Assembly: GCF_001591585.1 (NCBI RefSeq)
Contig: NZ_BCVE01000007.1
Location: 186,001-250,000 of the forward strand
Length of the DNA stretch: 64,000 nt
Direction: 5' to 3'
From: Niallia circulans NBRC 13626
GTDB lineage: Bacteria > Bacillota > Bacilli > Bacillales > Cytobacillaceae
Shown: piece after piece, positions 15,930 through 24,560 of the stretch
How the letters are laid out: each line of letters starts with the position of its first letter
Numbering within the stretch: position 1 is the first letter of the stretch
Notes under the pieces: model-generated
What the model was told of the DNA's origin: nothing
The model's input: the letters and a program-made list of their open reading frames with translations, nothing else
Database searches by the model: none
Program-made: the position numbers and the translations under genes

Positions 15930-18110
15930 CTATTTGGCAAGTATCGTTACACTGCTTGGGTTAACTATTAGGCTATCTCCATGTATTGTTGGATAGTCGT
16001 CTTCATATACGATTCCGTCTTCCACAAGTATCTTCCATTCATCTTCCGGACAAAAGCCTTCCTCGGCAGAATCATTACCATTTATCAATACGATGATAGT
16101 TTCCCATTCTCCAAGTTGCTGCAAATCATCTAAACAATACTGGATAATGTTATTTGCTTGCTGATTTATGGTTACATGTTTTTGGATTTCCTGCACAGAT
16201 CGTAAGCGAAAAGCACGATTATTTTTTCTTAGGGAAATTAATCCTTTTATATAGTCAACATTCATTAAGAATTGGTCTTTTCTATTCCAATCTAACTGAT
16301 TAATCTCATCAGGCGATTGATAACTATTTTCCACACCAAATTTTGTGCGGAAAAATTCCTGTCCTGAATGCAAGAAAGGGATTCCCTGACTTATAAGAAC
16401 GAGAGAAGTTGCCAGTCGATGTTTTCTCCTTTTCTCTTCATCTGATGCCTCTGGAAAACAAATATCAATTTTATCCCATAATGTATGATTATCATGTGAT
16501 TCCACATAGTTTACAGATTGCCCTGGTTCAAGAAACATGCCACCCTCTTTATAGATTCCAACGCTTCCAGCTAATAATTCAGCAATTTCTCCTTTATATT
16601 GCTTATTTCCAAGCGCGTACCCTCGATCATATTGATCAAAGGTGCTCCCCTTTATTTTATCTCTAAATTGATCATTAAACTGGCCAATACCAGGCAGCGA
16701 CTGTTGATTAGCAATAATGGCTTTCTCATCATGGTTGATAGGAGTTGCAAGATCCCAGCCTTCTCCAATAATTATGATGCTCTTATCAATATTATCACAA
16801 ATTGACCGGACTTCATTCATAGTTTGGCAATCAAGTATCCCCATCAAATCGAACCGTAATCCATCTATTTGATACTCTTCTATCCAAAAACGAACGGAAT
16901 CCACAATGAATCTCCTTACCATCGATCGTTCAGAAGCAATGTCATTCCCTACTCCAGTTCCATTTGCTGGCATACCATGCTTATCATAGCGGAAGTAATA
17001 ACCTGGAACGATTTTTTCAAAAGAGGAATCTTCCTTTTTATAGACATGATTATACACAACATCCAAAATGACACGAATGCCTTGTTCCTGTACAGCATGA
17101 ATCATTTCTTTCAATTCATTAATTCTTACATAAGGATCCATTGGGTTTGTTGAGTAACTGCCCTCTGGAACATTATAATGGGAAGGGTTATAGCCCCAAT
17201 TATATTTTTTTAGTACCTCTAACTCATCAATTTCTTCAAAGTCATGTACTGGGAGAAACTCTATATGGGTAACACCTAAGTTTTTAATATAGGTTAGTCC
17301 TGACAGATTGTTTCGGGGCGTACGCGTATTTAATTCTGCCACTCCAACATATTTGCCCTTTTGCTGAATTCCACTGTCAGGATGTATCGTTAAATCGCGA
17401 ATATGCGCTTCGTAGATGATACTATCTACACTCTGTTCTAACGGCGGCAAGACTGGTTTCTGCCTTTTGGTTTTATTTAAGTCAACGATTACTCCTGTTT
17501 CCCCATTTACAGAAACAGCGACAGCATATGGATCAATCGCTTCTTTCCATTCCAAGTTAATAAGGACTAGATAGCTGTAATAATAACCTTCCAAATCTGC
17601 TAAATAGGTTGTTTTCCAAACGCCTTTTTCTTGTCTTTCCATCTCTACGATTCGTCTTTCCTTACTAGATGAATCTGGGGATTGCAGCACTAATTTCACT
17701 TGTTGGGCAGTGGGAGCCCACAGATAGAAAGTGCTCTGATCGGAAGCATAATGAACACCTAGTGGTCCATCATAATAAAATTGCTTATCAAATAAAGGTG
17801 TTCTGATAACCGCACCTATCTGTAAATCTGTCACACCTTTATTTCCATCTTCAACTTCATATTTTTGTCCGATTTGTATCTTATCATGCGCACGGCATTT
17901 GTACTTGACGAAATGCTGCATTTTTTCTTTGGATTCAATCACAAGATTAGTAGCTTGTTTATCCCCTCTTAATATAAATGATGTTGATTCCCCATGAAAA
18001 TACGAATAGGGAAGTAGAACAGTTATTAATGACATTTCATCTAAATAGGCAAAGAAACTCCTTCTTATCGATAACAAATCCCTCAACTCCCTTTTCTCAT
18101 GAAAATCCAT
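15930..18110 (-). CDS. amyX: Type I pullulanase
   Basis: 726 residues. It cleaves alpha-1,6 links in pullulan and branched alpha-glucans. No signal peptide is seen, so it likely acts in the cytoplasm on glycogen or imported dextrins. An N-terminal domain (1-110) precedes a CBM48 domain (about 115-210). The GH13 barrel follows, with the pullulanase mark YNWGYNP, DVVYNH, the nucleophile region GLRFDLMG, the acid region IIIGEGWDLA and VESHDNHTLWD. Length is usual for AmyX. It lies 25 bases after ytlQ on the same strand and probably shares its transcript. Confidence 0.95.
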   Translation of the reverse strand: MDFHEKRELRDLLSIRRSFFAYLDEMSLITVLLPYSYFHGESTSFILRGDKQATNLVIESKEKMQHFVKYKCRAHDKIQIGQKYEVEDGNKGVTDLQIGAVIRTPLFDKQFYYDGPLGVHYASDQSTFYLWAPTAQQVKLVLQSPDSSSKERRIVEMERQEKGVWKTTYLADLEGYYYSYLVLINLEWKEAIDPYAVAVSVNGETGVIVDLNKTKRQKPVLPPLEQSVDSIIYEAHIRDLTIHPDSGIQQKGKYVGVAELNTRTPRNNLSGLTYIKNLGVTHIEFLPVHDFEEIDELEVLKKYNWGYNPSHYNVPEGSYSTNPMDPYVRINELKEMIHAVQEQGIRVILDVVYNHVYKKEDSSFEKIVPGYYFRYDKHGMPANGTGVGNDIASERSMVRRFIVDSVRFWIEEYQIDGLRFDLMGILDCQTMNEVRSICDNIDKSIIIIGEGWDLATPINHDEKAIIANQQSLPGIGQFNDQFRDKIKGSTFDQYDRGYALGNKQYKGEIAELLAGSVGIYKEGGMFLEPGQSVNYVESHDNHTLWDKIDICFPEASDEEKRRKHRLATSLVLISQGIPFLHSGQEFFRTKFGVENSYQSPDEINQLDWNRKDQFLMNVDYIKGLISLRKNNRAFRLRSVQEIQKHVTINQQANNIIQYCLDDLQQLGEWETIIVLINGNDSAEEGFCPEDEWKILVEDGIVYEDDYPTIHGDSLIVNPSSVTILAK

Positions 18111-18135
18111 CTATTCTCAACTTCCCCATTATTGC

Positions 18136-19110
18136 TTATGATTCCTCTGTATCCCATTCATACCTTCTTTTTGAATTCGTCAAACCATAATGTAAAAGAC
18201 TTTCTGCTGCTTTTAATTGAATTGCTTTAATTGGCGAATGGTTATTTCTCATTTTATAAAACCAATCTTCATAGTTTCTTTTTTCGATAATTTTCAAATC
18301 ATATGGTGGTGCTGGAAAATCAACATAGCCATTTCGAGTAAGAATTACTTTTTGTACAGGTAAAGTGATGTCATACTTTTCTAGAATACCCTTTACAATT
18401 TTCTCTGTTCTGTTTATAGATATGACAGGACTAAGAATCTTTTTCTCCTTATCCCCCTTTTTTTTAAGCCAAAATTTATCATTCGAACCAACAAATACTG
18501 CTGAGTTCTCCGCTTCTAGAACATGTATACACCAAACTTCTGTTGGTGTAACTATAATGGTGTCCAATTCAACCGGAGCATTCTTCAATTGGAACAGCGG
18601 TTGATAGAGAACCAAAAATGTATCTGGGAATCTTTGCAAGAAATATTTTAATAAATCATCATAATAAAGTGTTTTTTTTACTTCTGACATTTCTGTGAGC
18701 GTAGAACTGGCCCATTTTAGCTGAAATTCAAATAATTGATTTAGAAATTGCTGTTTTAACTCATCGATTGATTGTGGATGTTTATATTTTTTGGCATCGT
18801 AATCGAAGTCTAGTTCTTCTTCATCTTCTTCCTTTTTTTGGCTATCATTTATTTTTGCCACTTCTGTTTCTTCCAACTTATTGCGATTTAAGATAGTTTT
18901 CTTTACTCTTTCCAGCAAAGTCGGTTTTTCCATTAACCAGTTGTCTTCTATTGGGTTCTCTATGTAAAAGAGACTTCTGTCTTTTGTATCAAAAGCTCTC
19001 TTTAGCCCTGTCCACTGTTGCTTTTTTAAACGAACGAAACGTGATGGATACAAGACGATGTTCTGCTCATATCGCGAAACGTAATCTTGTAATTTGATTA
19101 ACTGCGCCAA
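18136..19110 (-). CDS. ytlQ: YtlQ-like NERD-type protein of unknown function
   Basis: 324 residues matching by position and N-terminus (MAQLIKLQDYVSRYEQ) the Bacillus YtlQ protein. Residues about 155-260 look like a nuclease-related (NERD) fold, for example LDTIIVTPTEVWCIHVLEAEN followed by a strand-rich segment, but a clear catalytic set is not evident to me. An acidic linker (KKEEDEEELDFDYDAK) lies at about 90-108. The start is TTG after GGGGGG. It stands between thpR and amyX with short gaps, so a thpR-ytlQ-amyX operon is likely. Confidence 0.7.
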   Translation of the reverse strand: MAQLIKLQDYVSRYEQNIVLYPSRFVRLKKQQWTGLKRAFDTKDRSLFYIENPIEDNWLMEKPTLLERVKKTILNRNKLEETEVAKINDSQKKEEDEEELDFDYDAKKYKHPQSIDELKQQFLNQLFEFQLKWASSTLTEMSEVKKTLYYDDLLKYFLQRFPDTFLVLYQPLFQLKNAPVELDTIIVTPTEVWCIHVLEAENSAVFVGSNDKFWLKKKGDKEKKILSPVISINRTEKIVKGILEKYDITLPVQKVILTRNGYVDFPAPPYDLKIIEKRNYEDWFYKMRNNHSPIKAIQLKAAESLLHYGLTNSKRRYEWDTEES

Positions 19111-19136
19111 GCTTTTCCCCCCTATATTACATGTTT

Positions 19137-19709
19137 CTATTGCTTGTGATTATGAAAGCTGTAACTTTTTATTATCTCATATTTAGGTATTTTATCCATA
19201 TGTGTTTGAAACAGATGAATACTATCAATATTAGAAATTAAATTTTTAGGCAATGCAAACTCGTTTAACTCCTGCTCTGAAAAGATGGAGTCTTCCTTCC
19301 ATTTTCTTGCTAAAGTCATATGTGGATGAAATGGCCGCGTTTCTAACTGAAAACCAGCCTTGCTGCTTGCAGCAAAGACCTGATTTCTTAACTCAACCAG
19401 TTTCTGCTCTTCTTTCATCCCTGCCCAGAATATCCTCGGACTTTGTCGCTGGCCGAAAACACCCAAATGATCTATATGTATTTGAAAATCGGTACTTAAA
19501 GGGAATTGATTTAAAAGAGTTTGTAACTTTTCCCTTTGTTCATCGGAGGCACTTCCTAAAAAGGCAAGTGTAATATGATAATCTAAAGGATGTACCCATC
19601 TTTTAAAAGGAAATTTTATTTGTAACTCTTTTCGCATCTTTTCTATTTCATTTATAACTTGTACATCTGGCTTAATACCAATAAAATAATGCGGAATAGT
19701 CGTTTTCAT
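19137..19709 (-). CDS. thpR: RNA 2',3'-cyclic phosphodiesterase ThpR (LigT family)
   Basis: 190 residues of the 2H phosphoesterase family (YtlP in B. subtilis). Both H-x-T-L motifs are present: HITLAFLG near residue 45 and HMTLARKW near residue 133. The family opens 2',3'-cyclic phosphates on RNA ends. AAGGAAG lies before ATG, and the gene precedes ytlQ by 26 bases. Length and spacing of the motifs are normal. Confidence 0.92.
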   Translation of the reverse strand: MKTTIPHYFIGIKPDVQVINEIEKMRKELQIKFPFKRWVHPLDYHITLAFLGSASDEQREKLQTLLNQFPLSTDFQIHIDHLGVFGQRQSPRIFWAGMKEEQKLVELRNQVFAASSKAGFQLETRPFHPHMTLARKWKEDSIFSEQELNEFALPKNLISNIDSIHLFQTHMDKIPKYEIIKSYSFHNHKQ

Positions 19710-19723
19710 ATCTAATCTTCCTT

Positions 19724-19798
19724 TTAGCCTTTTTCTCCAGAGTGTTGTTTCCTCATAAAATTCATTAAATTCCGGCCCCTTAATGCATGACCTGGCAT
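19724..19798 (-). CDS. Candidate 24-residue ORF upstream of thpR
   Basis: ATG to TAA, 24 residues, basic, starting MPGHALRGRN. It ends 14 bases before thpR. The upstream AAAGG directly abuts the ATG, so the ribosome site is poor. It could be a leader peptide or chance. I do not recognise the sequence. Confidence 0.25.
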   Translation of the reverse strand: MPGHALRGRNLMNFMRKQHSGEKG

Positions 19799-19965
19799 CC
19801 TTTATAAGAAATATACTTTATGGAGAACAGCCTGTCTTTGTTTTGTCTTTGCTCCTAGTAACTTTATTCTATTATATAACCTATCGGATTAATTTTAACC
19901 GTATCTGTACGATGTTTTAGAAATATATATCTTACTATACCTTATTTTCCATTGAATTACTTTCT

Positions 19966-20026
19966 TAAAAAAAATGAGTTGTCTCAGAGACATGGCTATT
20001 AGCCAGACTGAAACAACTCATTTTTA
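19966..20026 (-). terminator. Terminator of dat
   Basis: On the minus strand AAAAATGAGTTGT pairs with ACAACTCATTTTT, with an inner GGCTA-AT-AGCC. A long T-run follows. It is 18 bases after the dat stop. Confidence 0.88.
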
Positions 20027-20043
20027 TTTTTATTTAGCAAATG

Positions 20044-20904
20044 CTAATTGCTTATTTGTCCACACTCACTAATGATTGCTTCAACAAATAAATTTTGGAG
20101 TTTTTTTGTCATTTCTCCAACTTTTCCTTCCTTAACGGGGACATTATTCACAGAAACGATTGGTGTAACTTCGGAAGTTGTGCTGGATAAAAAAACTTCG
20201 TCTGCATCGATTAAATCTTCGATAGAAAATGCCTTTTCTTCAACCTCAATCCCATTTTCGCCACATAATTGAATAATTTTTTGTCTGGTAATTCCATTTA
20301 ATATAAATTGATTCGCTTCATGTGTTTGAATCTTTTCTCCATTTACAATCCATATATTTGAAGAGCTTCCTTCTGTTACAGATAATTCTCTATACTGGAT
20401 GCTTTCATAACAATCTGCTTCTGTAGCTTTTTGTTTCGCCATTACATTACCAAGCAAATTTAAACTTTTTATATCACATCTTGACCATCTAATATCTTCT
20501 ACTGTAATGGTACTCACCCCATTCTCTAGATTATCAAGTGGTCTATTTAACATCTTAGTATAAGCTACAAACGTTGGAGTAACAGCTTCTGTTGGGTAAC
20601 TATGATTTCGCGGGCTCACGCCTCTTGTGAATTGCATATAAATGATACCGGTGCTTAATGAGTTTTTGGCAATTAACTCTTCTAAAAGAGTGGTTAATTC
20701 TGAGATAGAATAAGAAATAGCTATGCCTATTTTCTCACTGCTTGCAGATAATCGTTCAAGATGTTCCTTTGCCATGAACATTTTACCATTGTACACACGG
20801 ATTACTTCATATATTCCATCGCCAAACTGATAACCTCTATCTTCAATATCTACTTTCGCTTGTTCTCTTGGTATAAATTCCCCATTCATTAACACCATTC
20901 TCAT
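20044..20904 (-). CDS. dat: D-alanine aminotransferase
   Basis: 286 residues of the class IV PLP aminotransferases. It interconverts D-alanine plus 2-oxoglutarate and pyruvate plus D-glutamate, feeding the cell wall with D-amino acids. The PLP lysine is Lys146 in DIKSLNLLGN. The YQFGDGIYEV start segment, TRGVSPRNH and SSTTSEVTPI are typical. AAGGAGA lies eight bases before the ATG. It follows pepV by 24 bases, so pepV-dat is a likely operon, releasing and then processing amino acids. Confidence 0.93.
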   Translation of the reverse strand: MRMVLMNGEFIPREQAKVDIEDRGYQFGDGIYEVIRVYNGKMFMAKEHLERLSASSEKIGIAISYSISELTTLLEELIAKNSLSTGIIYMQFTRGVSPRNHSYPTEAVTPTFVAYTKMLNRPLDNLENGVSTITVEDIRWSRCDIKSLNLLGNVMAKQKATEADCYESIQYRELSVTEGSSSNIWIVNGEKIQTHEANQFILNGITRQKIIQLCGENGIEVEEKAFSIEDLIDADEVFLSSTTSEVTPIVSVNNVPVKEGKVGEMTKKLQNLFVEAIISECGQISN

Positions 20905-20928
20905 TTTCTCTTCTCCTTTAATAAAACT

Positions 20929-22347
20929 TTATTTAGCTAATTCATATATTGCTTGTGCATAAATAGCAGTTGCCTTCAACAAATCTTCTATATACATATA
21001 TTCATCTTTTTTGTGTGCAATATCTTCTCTTCCTGGAAAGAGTGGTCCGAATGCAACCCCTTTTTCTAGCGATCTGGCATAAGTGCCTCCACCAATTGAT
21101 AATAGCTTCGCCTTTTCACCAGTTTGCTCTTCATAGACCTTACTTAGTGTCTGAATTAATTCAGAGTCTTTTTCTACATAATGCGGTTTAGAATCCGAAA
21201 AGTTTTCAAGACTGAAATTATATTCTGCTAGTAATTTTATTAATTTTTCTTTTGTTTGATCCATATCATTTGTGACAGGATAACGTACTGTCTGTCCTAT
21301 TTTTCCACCATGATCTGCCTGATAATCCAAAATCCCAGCATTTAGGGTCAGCTCTCCTGTTATCTCATCCTCATAATCGATACCAAGTTTTTTTCCTCTA
21401 GAATCATTCACAAAGAAGTTTTTTACAAATTGAAAATAATGGTCCGCTTTTTCATCCAATTCTAACTCTACGAGAAAATTAGCCAGCTTTAATCCAGCAT
21501 TTATCCCATTATTAGGCTCTAGACCATGTGCTGAAACTCCTTCTAACTCTAAAACTAAATCGCCATTATCAACTAAATAGCGGCCAGGGATATTTTCAAG
21601 TTTCAAATAATTTTGATATCGTTGAATAACCTCCGTTTGCGCTCCTTCTTTGACTTCTAACACAGCTTGCGCAAAGTCTGGGACCATATTATATCTTCTA
21701 CCTGATGAAAAACGGAGAATTTTAACTTCACCAGAATCGCTAGATGCTTCCGTGTATTTTTGTACGATGTCAAAATCAGAAATTCCTTTTTCCGCATAAA
21801 TAATCGGAAAATCTGCATCAGGGGCAAATCCGATTGTAGGCATACTTTCTTCTTGGAAATAAGTATCTACACATCTCCAATCACTTTCTTCATCGGTTCC
21901 AATAATCATTCGAATCTCTTTCGTTAAGGGAAGGTGCAGCTCCTTCACAATTTTCATTGCATAGTAAGCAGCCATTGTAGGGCCTTTATCATCTAAAGCG
22001 CCTCTTGCGAATATTTTACCATCGCGAATCTCTGCCTTGTAAGGGTCACTTGTCCATCCATCTCCCTCAGGAACAACATCTACATGGCAAAGAACCCCAA
22101 CGCTTTCTGCCCCCTCACCATAAAGTAAATGTCCAGCAACATTTTTTACATTCTTACTAACAAAACCATCTTTTTCACCTAATGATAGCATATAGGTTAA
22201 TGCCTCTTTCACGCCTTTTCCAAAAGGTGCATCCTCTGTTGCATTTTCTTCATCTAACACACTCTTTATTTGTAACAGCCCTTGCAAATCCTTAATAAAA
22301 CTATCTTTACGATTATGTACTTCATTTAACCAATCAATTGAACTCAT
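20929..22347 (-). CDS. pepV: Dipeptidase PepV (M20 family)
   Basis: 472 residues, full length. The two-zinc M20 site is visible: His in CHVDVVPEGDGW, bridging Asp in ALDDKGPT, catalytic Glu in GTDEESDW, Asp in DADFPI and the late GPLFPGREDIAHKKDEY. It cleaves dipeptides in the cytoplasm. AAGGAGG lies before ATG. The gene is divergent from the NUDIX gene across 179 bases containing a dyad. Confidence 0.94.
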   Translation of the reverse strand: MSSIDWLNEVHNRKDSFIKDLQGLLQIKSVLDEENATEDAPFGKGVKEALTYMLSLGEKDGFVSKNVKNVAGHLLYGEGAESVGVLCHVDVVPEGDGWTSDPYKAEIRDGKIFARGALDDKGPTMAAYYAMKIVKELHLPLTKEIRMIIGTDEESDWRCVDTYFQEESMPTIGFAPDADFPIIYAEKGISDFDIVQKYTEASSDSGEVKILRFSSGRRYNMVPDFAQAVLEVKEGAQTEVIQRYQNYLKLENIPGRYLVDNGDLVLELEGVSAHGLEPNNGINAGLKLANFLVELELDEKADHYFQFVKNFFVNDSRGKKLGIDYEDEITGELTLNAGILDYQADHGGKIGQTVRYPVTNDMDQTKEKLIKLLAEYNFSLENFSDSKPHYVEKDSELIQTLSKVYEEQTGEKAKLLSIGGGTYARSLEKGVAFGPLFPGREDIAHKKDEYMYIEDLLKATAIYAQAIYELAK

Positions 22348-22453
22348 AGCTGCCTCCTTGCAAGCTTATAAATATATTATAGGAAAAACATATCATAAAA
22401 CGCTTTATATGAAAAATAAAAGCTTTAAATCCCTATTTCACTAAATTATTATT

Positions 22454-22497
22454 AAGTATAGTATACCTTTTATTAAAAACAAAGCTATACTATATTT
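22454..22497. promoter_or_regulatory. AT-rich dyad between divergent pepV and NUDIX genes
   Basis: AAGTATAGTATA at 22454-22465 mirrors TATACTATATTT at 22486-22497. It is placed like an operator or overlapping promoter element; no regulator is identified. Confidence 0.35.
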
Positions 22498-22526
22498 AAT
22501 CTAGCATATGGAAGGAATGTATTTAA

Positions 22527-22988
22527 TTGGGATATGTAGAAGATTTAAGAAAGCTTGTCGGAAAAATGCCTGTTATTCTCGTTGGAGCCGTAGTTATCCT
22601 GTTCACTAAAGACCAGAAAGTACTTTTGCAAGAGAGAAAACATCCTAAACATGTGTGGGGTTTACCCGGTGGATTAATGGAATTAGGAGAAAGTACAGAA
22701 GAAACAGCAAAACGAGAAGTTTTCGAAGAAACGGGTCTTCAAGTAATGAATCTTCAATTACTATCCGTTTATTCTGGAAAAGATTATTTTGCGGTGGCAG
22801 CAAATGGAGATCCATTTTACACTGTAACAACTGCCTACTGCACTTCAGAATATGAAGGAAAGCTCAAAAATGATCAAGAAGAGGCATTCAGTCTCCGATA
22901 TTTCAATTTTGATGAACTACCAGAAAAAATGGTCGGGAGCCATCGAAGAATGATTGAGGATTTTAAAATGAATATAAAGGAAATTTAA
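22527..22988 (+). CDS. NUDIX hydrolase
   Basis: 153 residues. The NUDIX box is complete (GGLMELGESTEETAKREVFEETGL, residues 48-71), so it hydrolyses a nucleoside diphosphate linked to another group. The substrate cannot be told from the sequence. HVWGLPGG before the box and no extra domain are seen. The start is TTG at 22527 with AAGGAATG upstream. Confidence 0.88.
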   Translation: MGYVEDLRKLVGKMPVILVGAVVILFTKDQKVLLQERKHPKHVWGLPGGLMELGESTEETAKREVFEETGLQVMNLQLLSVYSGKDYFAVAANGDPFYTVTTAYCTSEYEGKLKNDQEEAFSLRYFNFDELPEKMVGSHRRMIEDFKMNIKEI

Positions 22989-23165
22989 AAAAGCTTATCC
23001 GTTTTATTTTTTATTCCATTTGGTTTATCAACCATAAAAATCGGGAAATAAAATTATTTACTTACTTTTTGCATTTTTATTCATATCATAAACATAAATT
23101 CCATATGATGAATGTAAAGAAACCCTGCAGGGGGTGGTAAATTAAGACATAAATAAGCAAATATT

Positions 23166-23193
23166 TTGTAAATTAACGCAAATAATGTAGAAT
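23166..23193 (+). promoter_or_regulatory. Sigma-A-type promoter of ytzE
   Basis: TTGTAA, 16 bases, TAGAAT. The start of ytzE is about 190 bases downstream, so the mRNA has a long leader. Confidence 0.55.
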
Positions 23194-23283
23194 ATATTAG
23201 TAAATAGGGGTACAATATTTATATAGAATTTCATTCTATTAACTATTTCACTATTTATTTAACCAGTTGAAAAGGGGTTGTCT

Positions 23284-23326
23284 GTGGAAAAGAAAATTAC
23301 ATACGCTTGAAGATTTTACTCTTCAA
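23284..23326 (+). promoter_or_regulatory. Possible leader peptide and hairpin before ytzE
   Basis: AAAGGGG precedes a GTG that opens an 8-codon frame (MEKKITYA). Its stop at 23308-23310 lies in a hairpin TTGAAGA/TCTTCAA. The arrangement resembles a translated leader but may be chance. Confidence 0.3.
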
Positions 23327-23385
23327 ATAAGCTGTCGGTCGCTGGAATTTGCCAAAGGTTTGAAAAAAGGATAGGGAGTGGTTTA

Positions 23386-23607
23386 TTGAAACCTTCAACT
23401 AACCGGATGTTAAACCGTATCAAATCCGTCTACATGTTTATTAGTAAGCGTGGAACTGTTACAACACAAGAGCTAGTGGAGGAATTTGGTATTACTCCGC
23501 GAACGATTCAAAGAGATTTGAATGTGTTAGCTTATAATGACTTGGTACAAAGTCCAAGTCGTGGAAAATGGACAACAACTAGAAAAAAAGTAAAAATGAC
23601 ATCCTAA
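23386..23607 (+). CDS. ytzE: YtzE, DeoR-type HTH protein
   Basis: 73 residues: only the DeoR winged helix-turn-helix, with TTQELVEEFGITPRTIQRDL as the recognition unit. The sugar-phosphate sensor domain of normal DeoR regulators is absent, as in B. subtilis YtzE, so this is a natural short form rather than a break. It is a likely DNA-binding protein with unknown target. The start is TTG, with AGGGAGTGG four bases upstream. Confidence 0.9.
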   Translation: MKPSTNRMLNRIKSVYMFISKRGTVTTQELVEEFGITPRTIQRDLNVLAYNDLVQSPSRGKWTTTRKKVKMTS

Positions 23608-23652
23608 AACGAATGGAACGAACTTAAGATTAAAATTTGTATAATAAAAAGC

Positions 23653-23714
23653 AAAAACCTTACTAGATTTTCAGGAAAGGATTGATATTTTCCTAAAATC
23701 CAAGTAAGGTTTTT
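23653..23714. terminator. Bidirectional terminator of ytzE and ytzG
   Basis: AAAAACCTTACT pairs with AGTAAGGTTTTT, with an inner GATTTT-AGGAAA pairing TTTCCT-AAAATC. It lies between convergent genes. Confidence 0.88.
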
Positions 23715-23755
23715 ACTTTCATTCCGCTAATAGGAGCTATTAAAACCCCATGTAA

Positions 23756-24475
23756 TTATTTTACTTCATAGTTTCTTAACAGCTCTATTTCTTCTTCTGT
23801 CAACTCCCGATATTCTCCAAGCTCTAGTGTTTCATCCAGTTCTAGTGGTCCCATGGAAATCCGTTTTAAATAAACAACTTTTTTCCCAACACTTTCAAAC
23901 ATTCTTTTCACTTGATGAAATTTCCCTTCCGAAATCGTTAGTTCAATATCAGAAGTTTCGCCAGCTTTTAATATTACTAGGTGACCAGGCTTCGTAAGGT
24001 ATCCATCATCTAAAACAACACCCTTTTTAAACGCCTCGACATCCTCTTCGCCTACTTCCCCTCTGATAACAGCAAAGTACGTTTTCGGAACATGTTTTTT
24101 GGGAGATAATAAACGATGCGCTAATTTCCCATCATTTGTGAGCAGAAGTAATCCCTCTGTATCCTTATCCAACCTACCTACAGGAAAAGGATTATAAACG
24201 GAATCCTCTATTTGCAGAATGTCTACCACTGTTTCTTCTCTTGTATCTTCAGTTGCAGAAATAATGCCAGGCGGCTTATTCATCATTAAGTAAATAAACT
24301 CTTTATATTCGACTATTTCATTATTTAACGATACTTCGTCCTTTTCAGGATCTACTTGATGCTTTGCATCTTTAATAATTACATCATTTACTTTTACTGC
24401 CTTATTTTTCAGGAGCATTTTCACTTCTTTTCTACTTCCATACCCTAAATTAGCGAGCATTTTATCTATTCGCAT
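23756..24475 (-). CDS. ytzG: rRNA pseudouridine synthase, RsuA/RluB family
   Basis: 239 residues. An N-terminal S4 RNA-binding domain (1-60, RIDKMLANLGYGSRKEVK) is followed by the RsuA-type catalytic domain, with the aspartate in VGRLDKDTEGLLLL. It isomerises a uridine in ribosomal RNA (16S by family). Length equals B. subtilis YtzG. It lies 85 bases after ytgP on the same strand and may share its transcript. Confidence 0.9.
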   Translation of the reverse strand: MRIDKMLANLGYGSRKEVKMLLKNKAVKVNDVIIKDAKHQVDPEKDEVSLNNEIVEYKEFIYLMMNKPPGIISATEDTREETVVDILQIEDSVYNPFPVGRLDKDTEGLLLLTNDGKLAHRLLSPKKHVPKTYFAVIRGEVGEEDVEAFKKGVVLDDGYLTKPGHLVILKAGETSDIELTISEGKFHQVKRMFESVGKKVVYLKRISMGPLELDETLELGEYRELTEEEIELLRNYEVK

Positions 24476-24560
24476 ATAAACTCAACCTCTATCTATTATT
24501 TCTGTTTTTAAAGGCTCTTTTCTATTATTTATAAGCTTGCTTCCTATTGTTTCTACTAAA

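Larger units (their letters stand above)
22989..23385. other. Leader region of ytzE
   Basis: 397 bases. It contains a sigma-A-like promoter (23166-23193), a short palindrome ATAGAATttcATTCTAT at 23223-23239 just after it, and a mini-ORF plus hairpin (23284-23326). No clear terminator follows the NUDIX gene. Confidence 0.5.
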
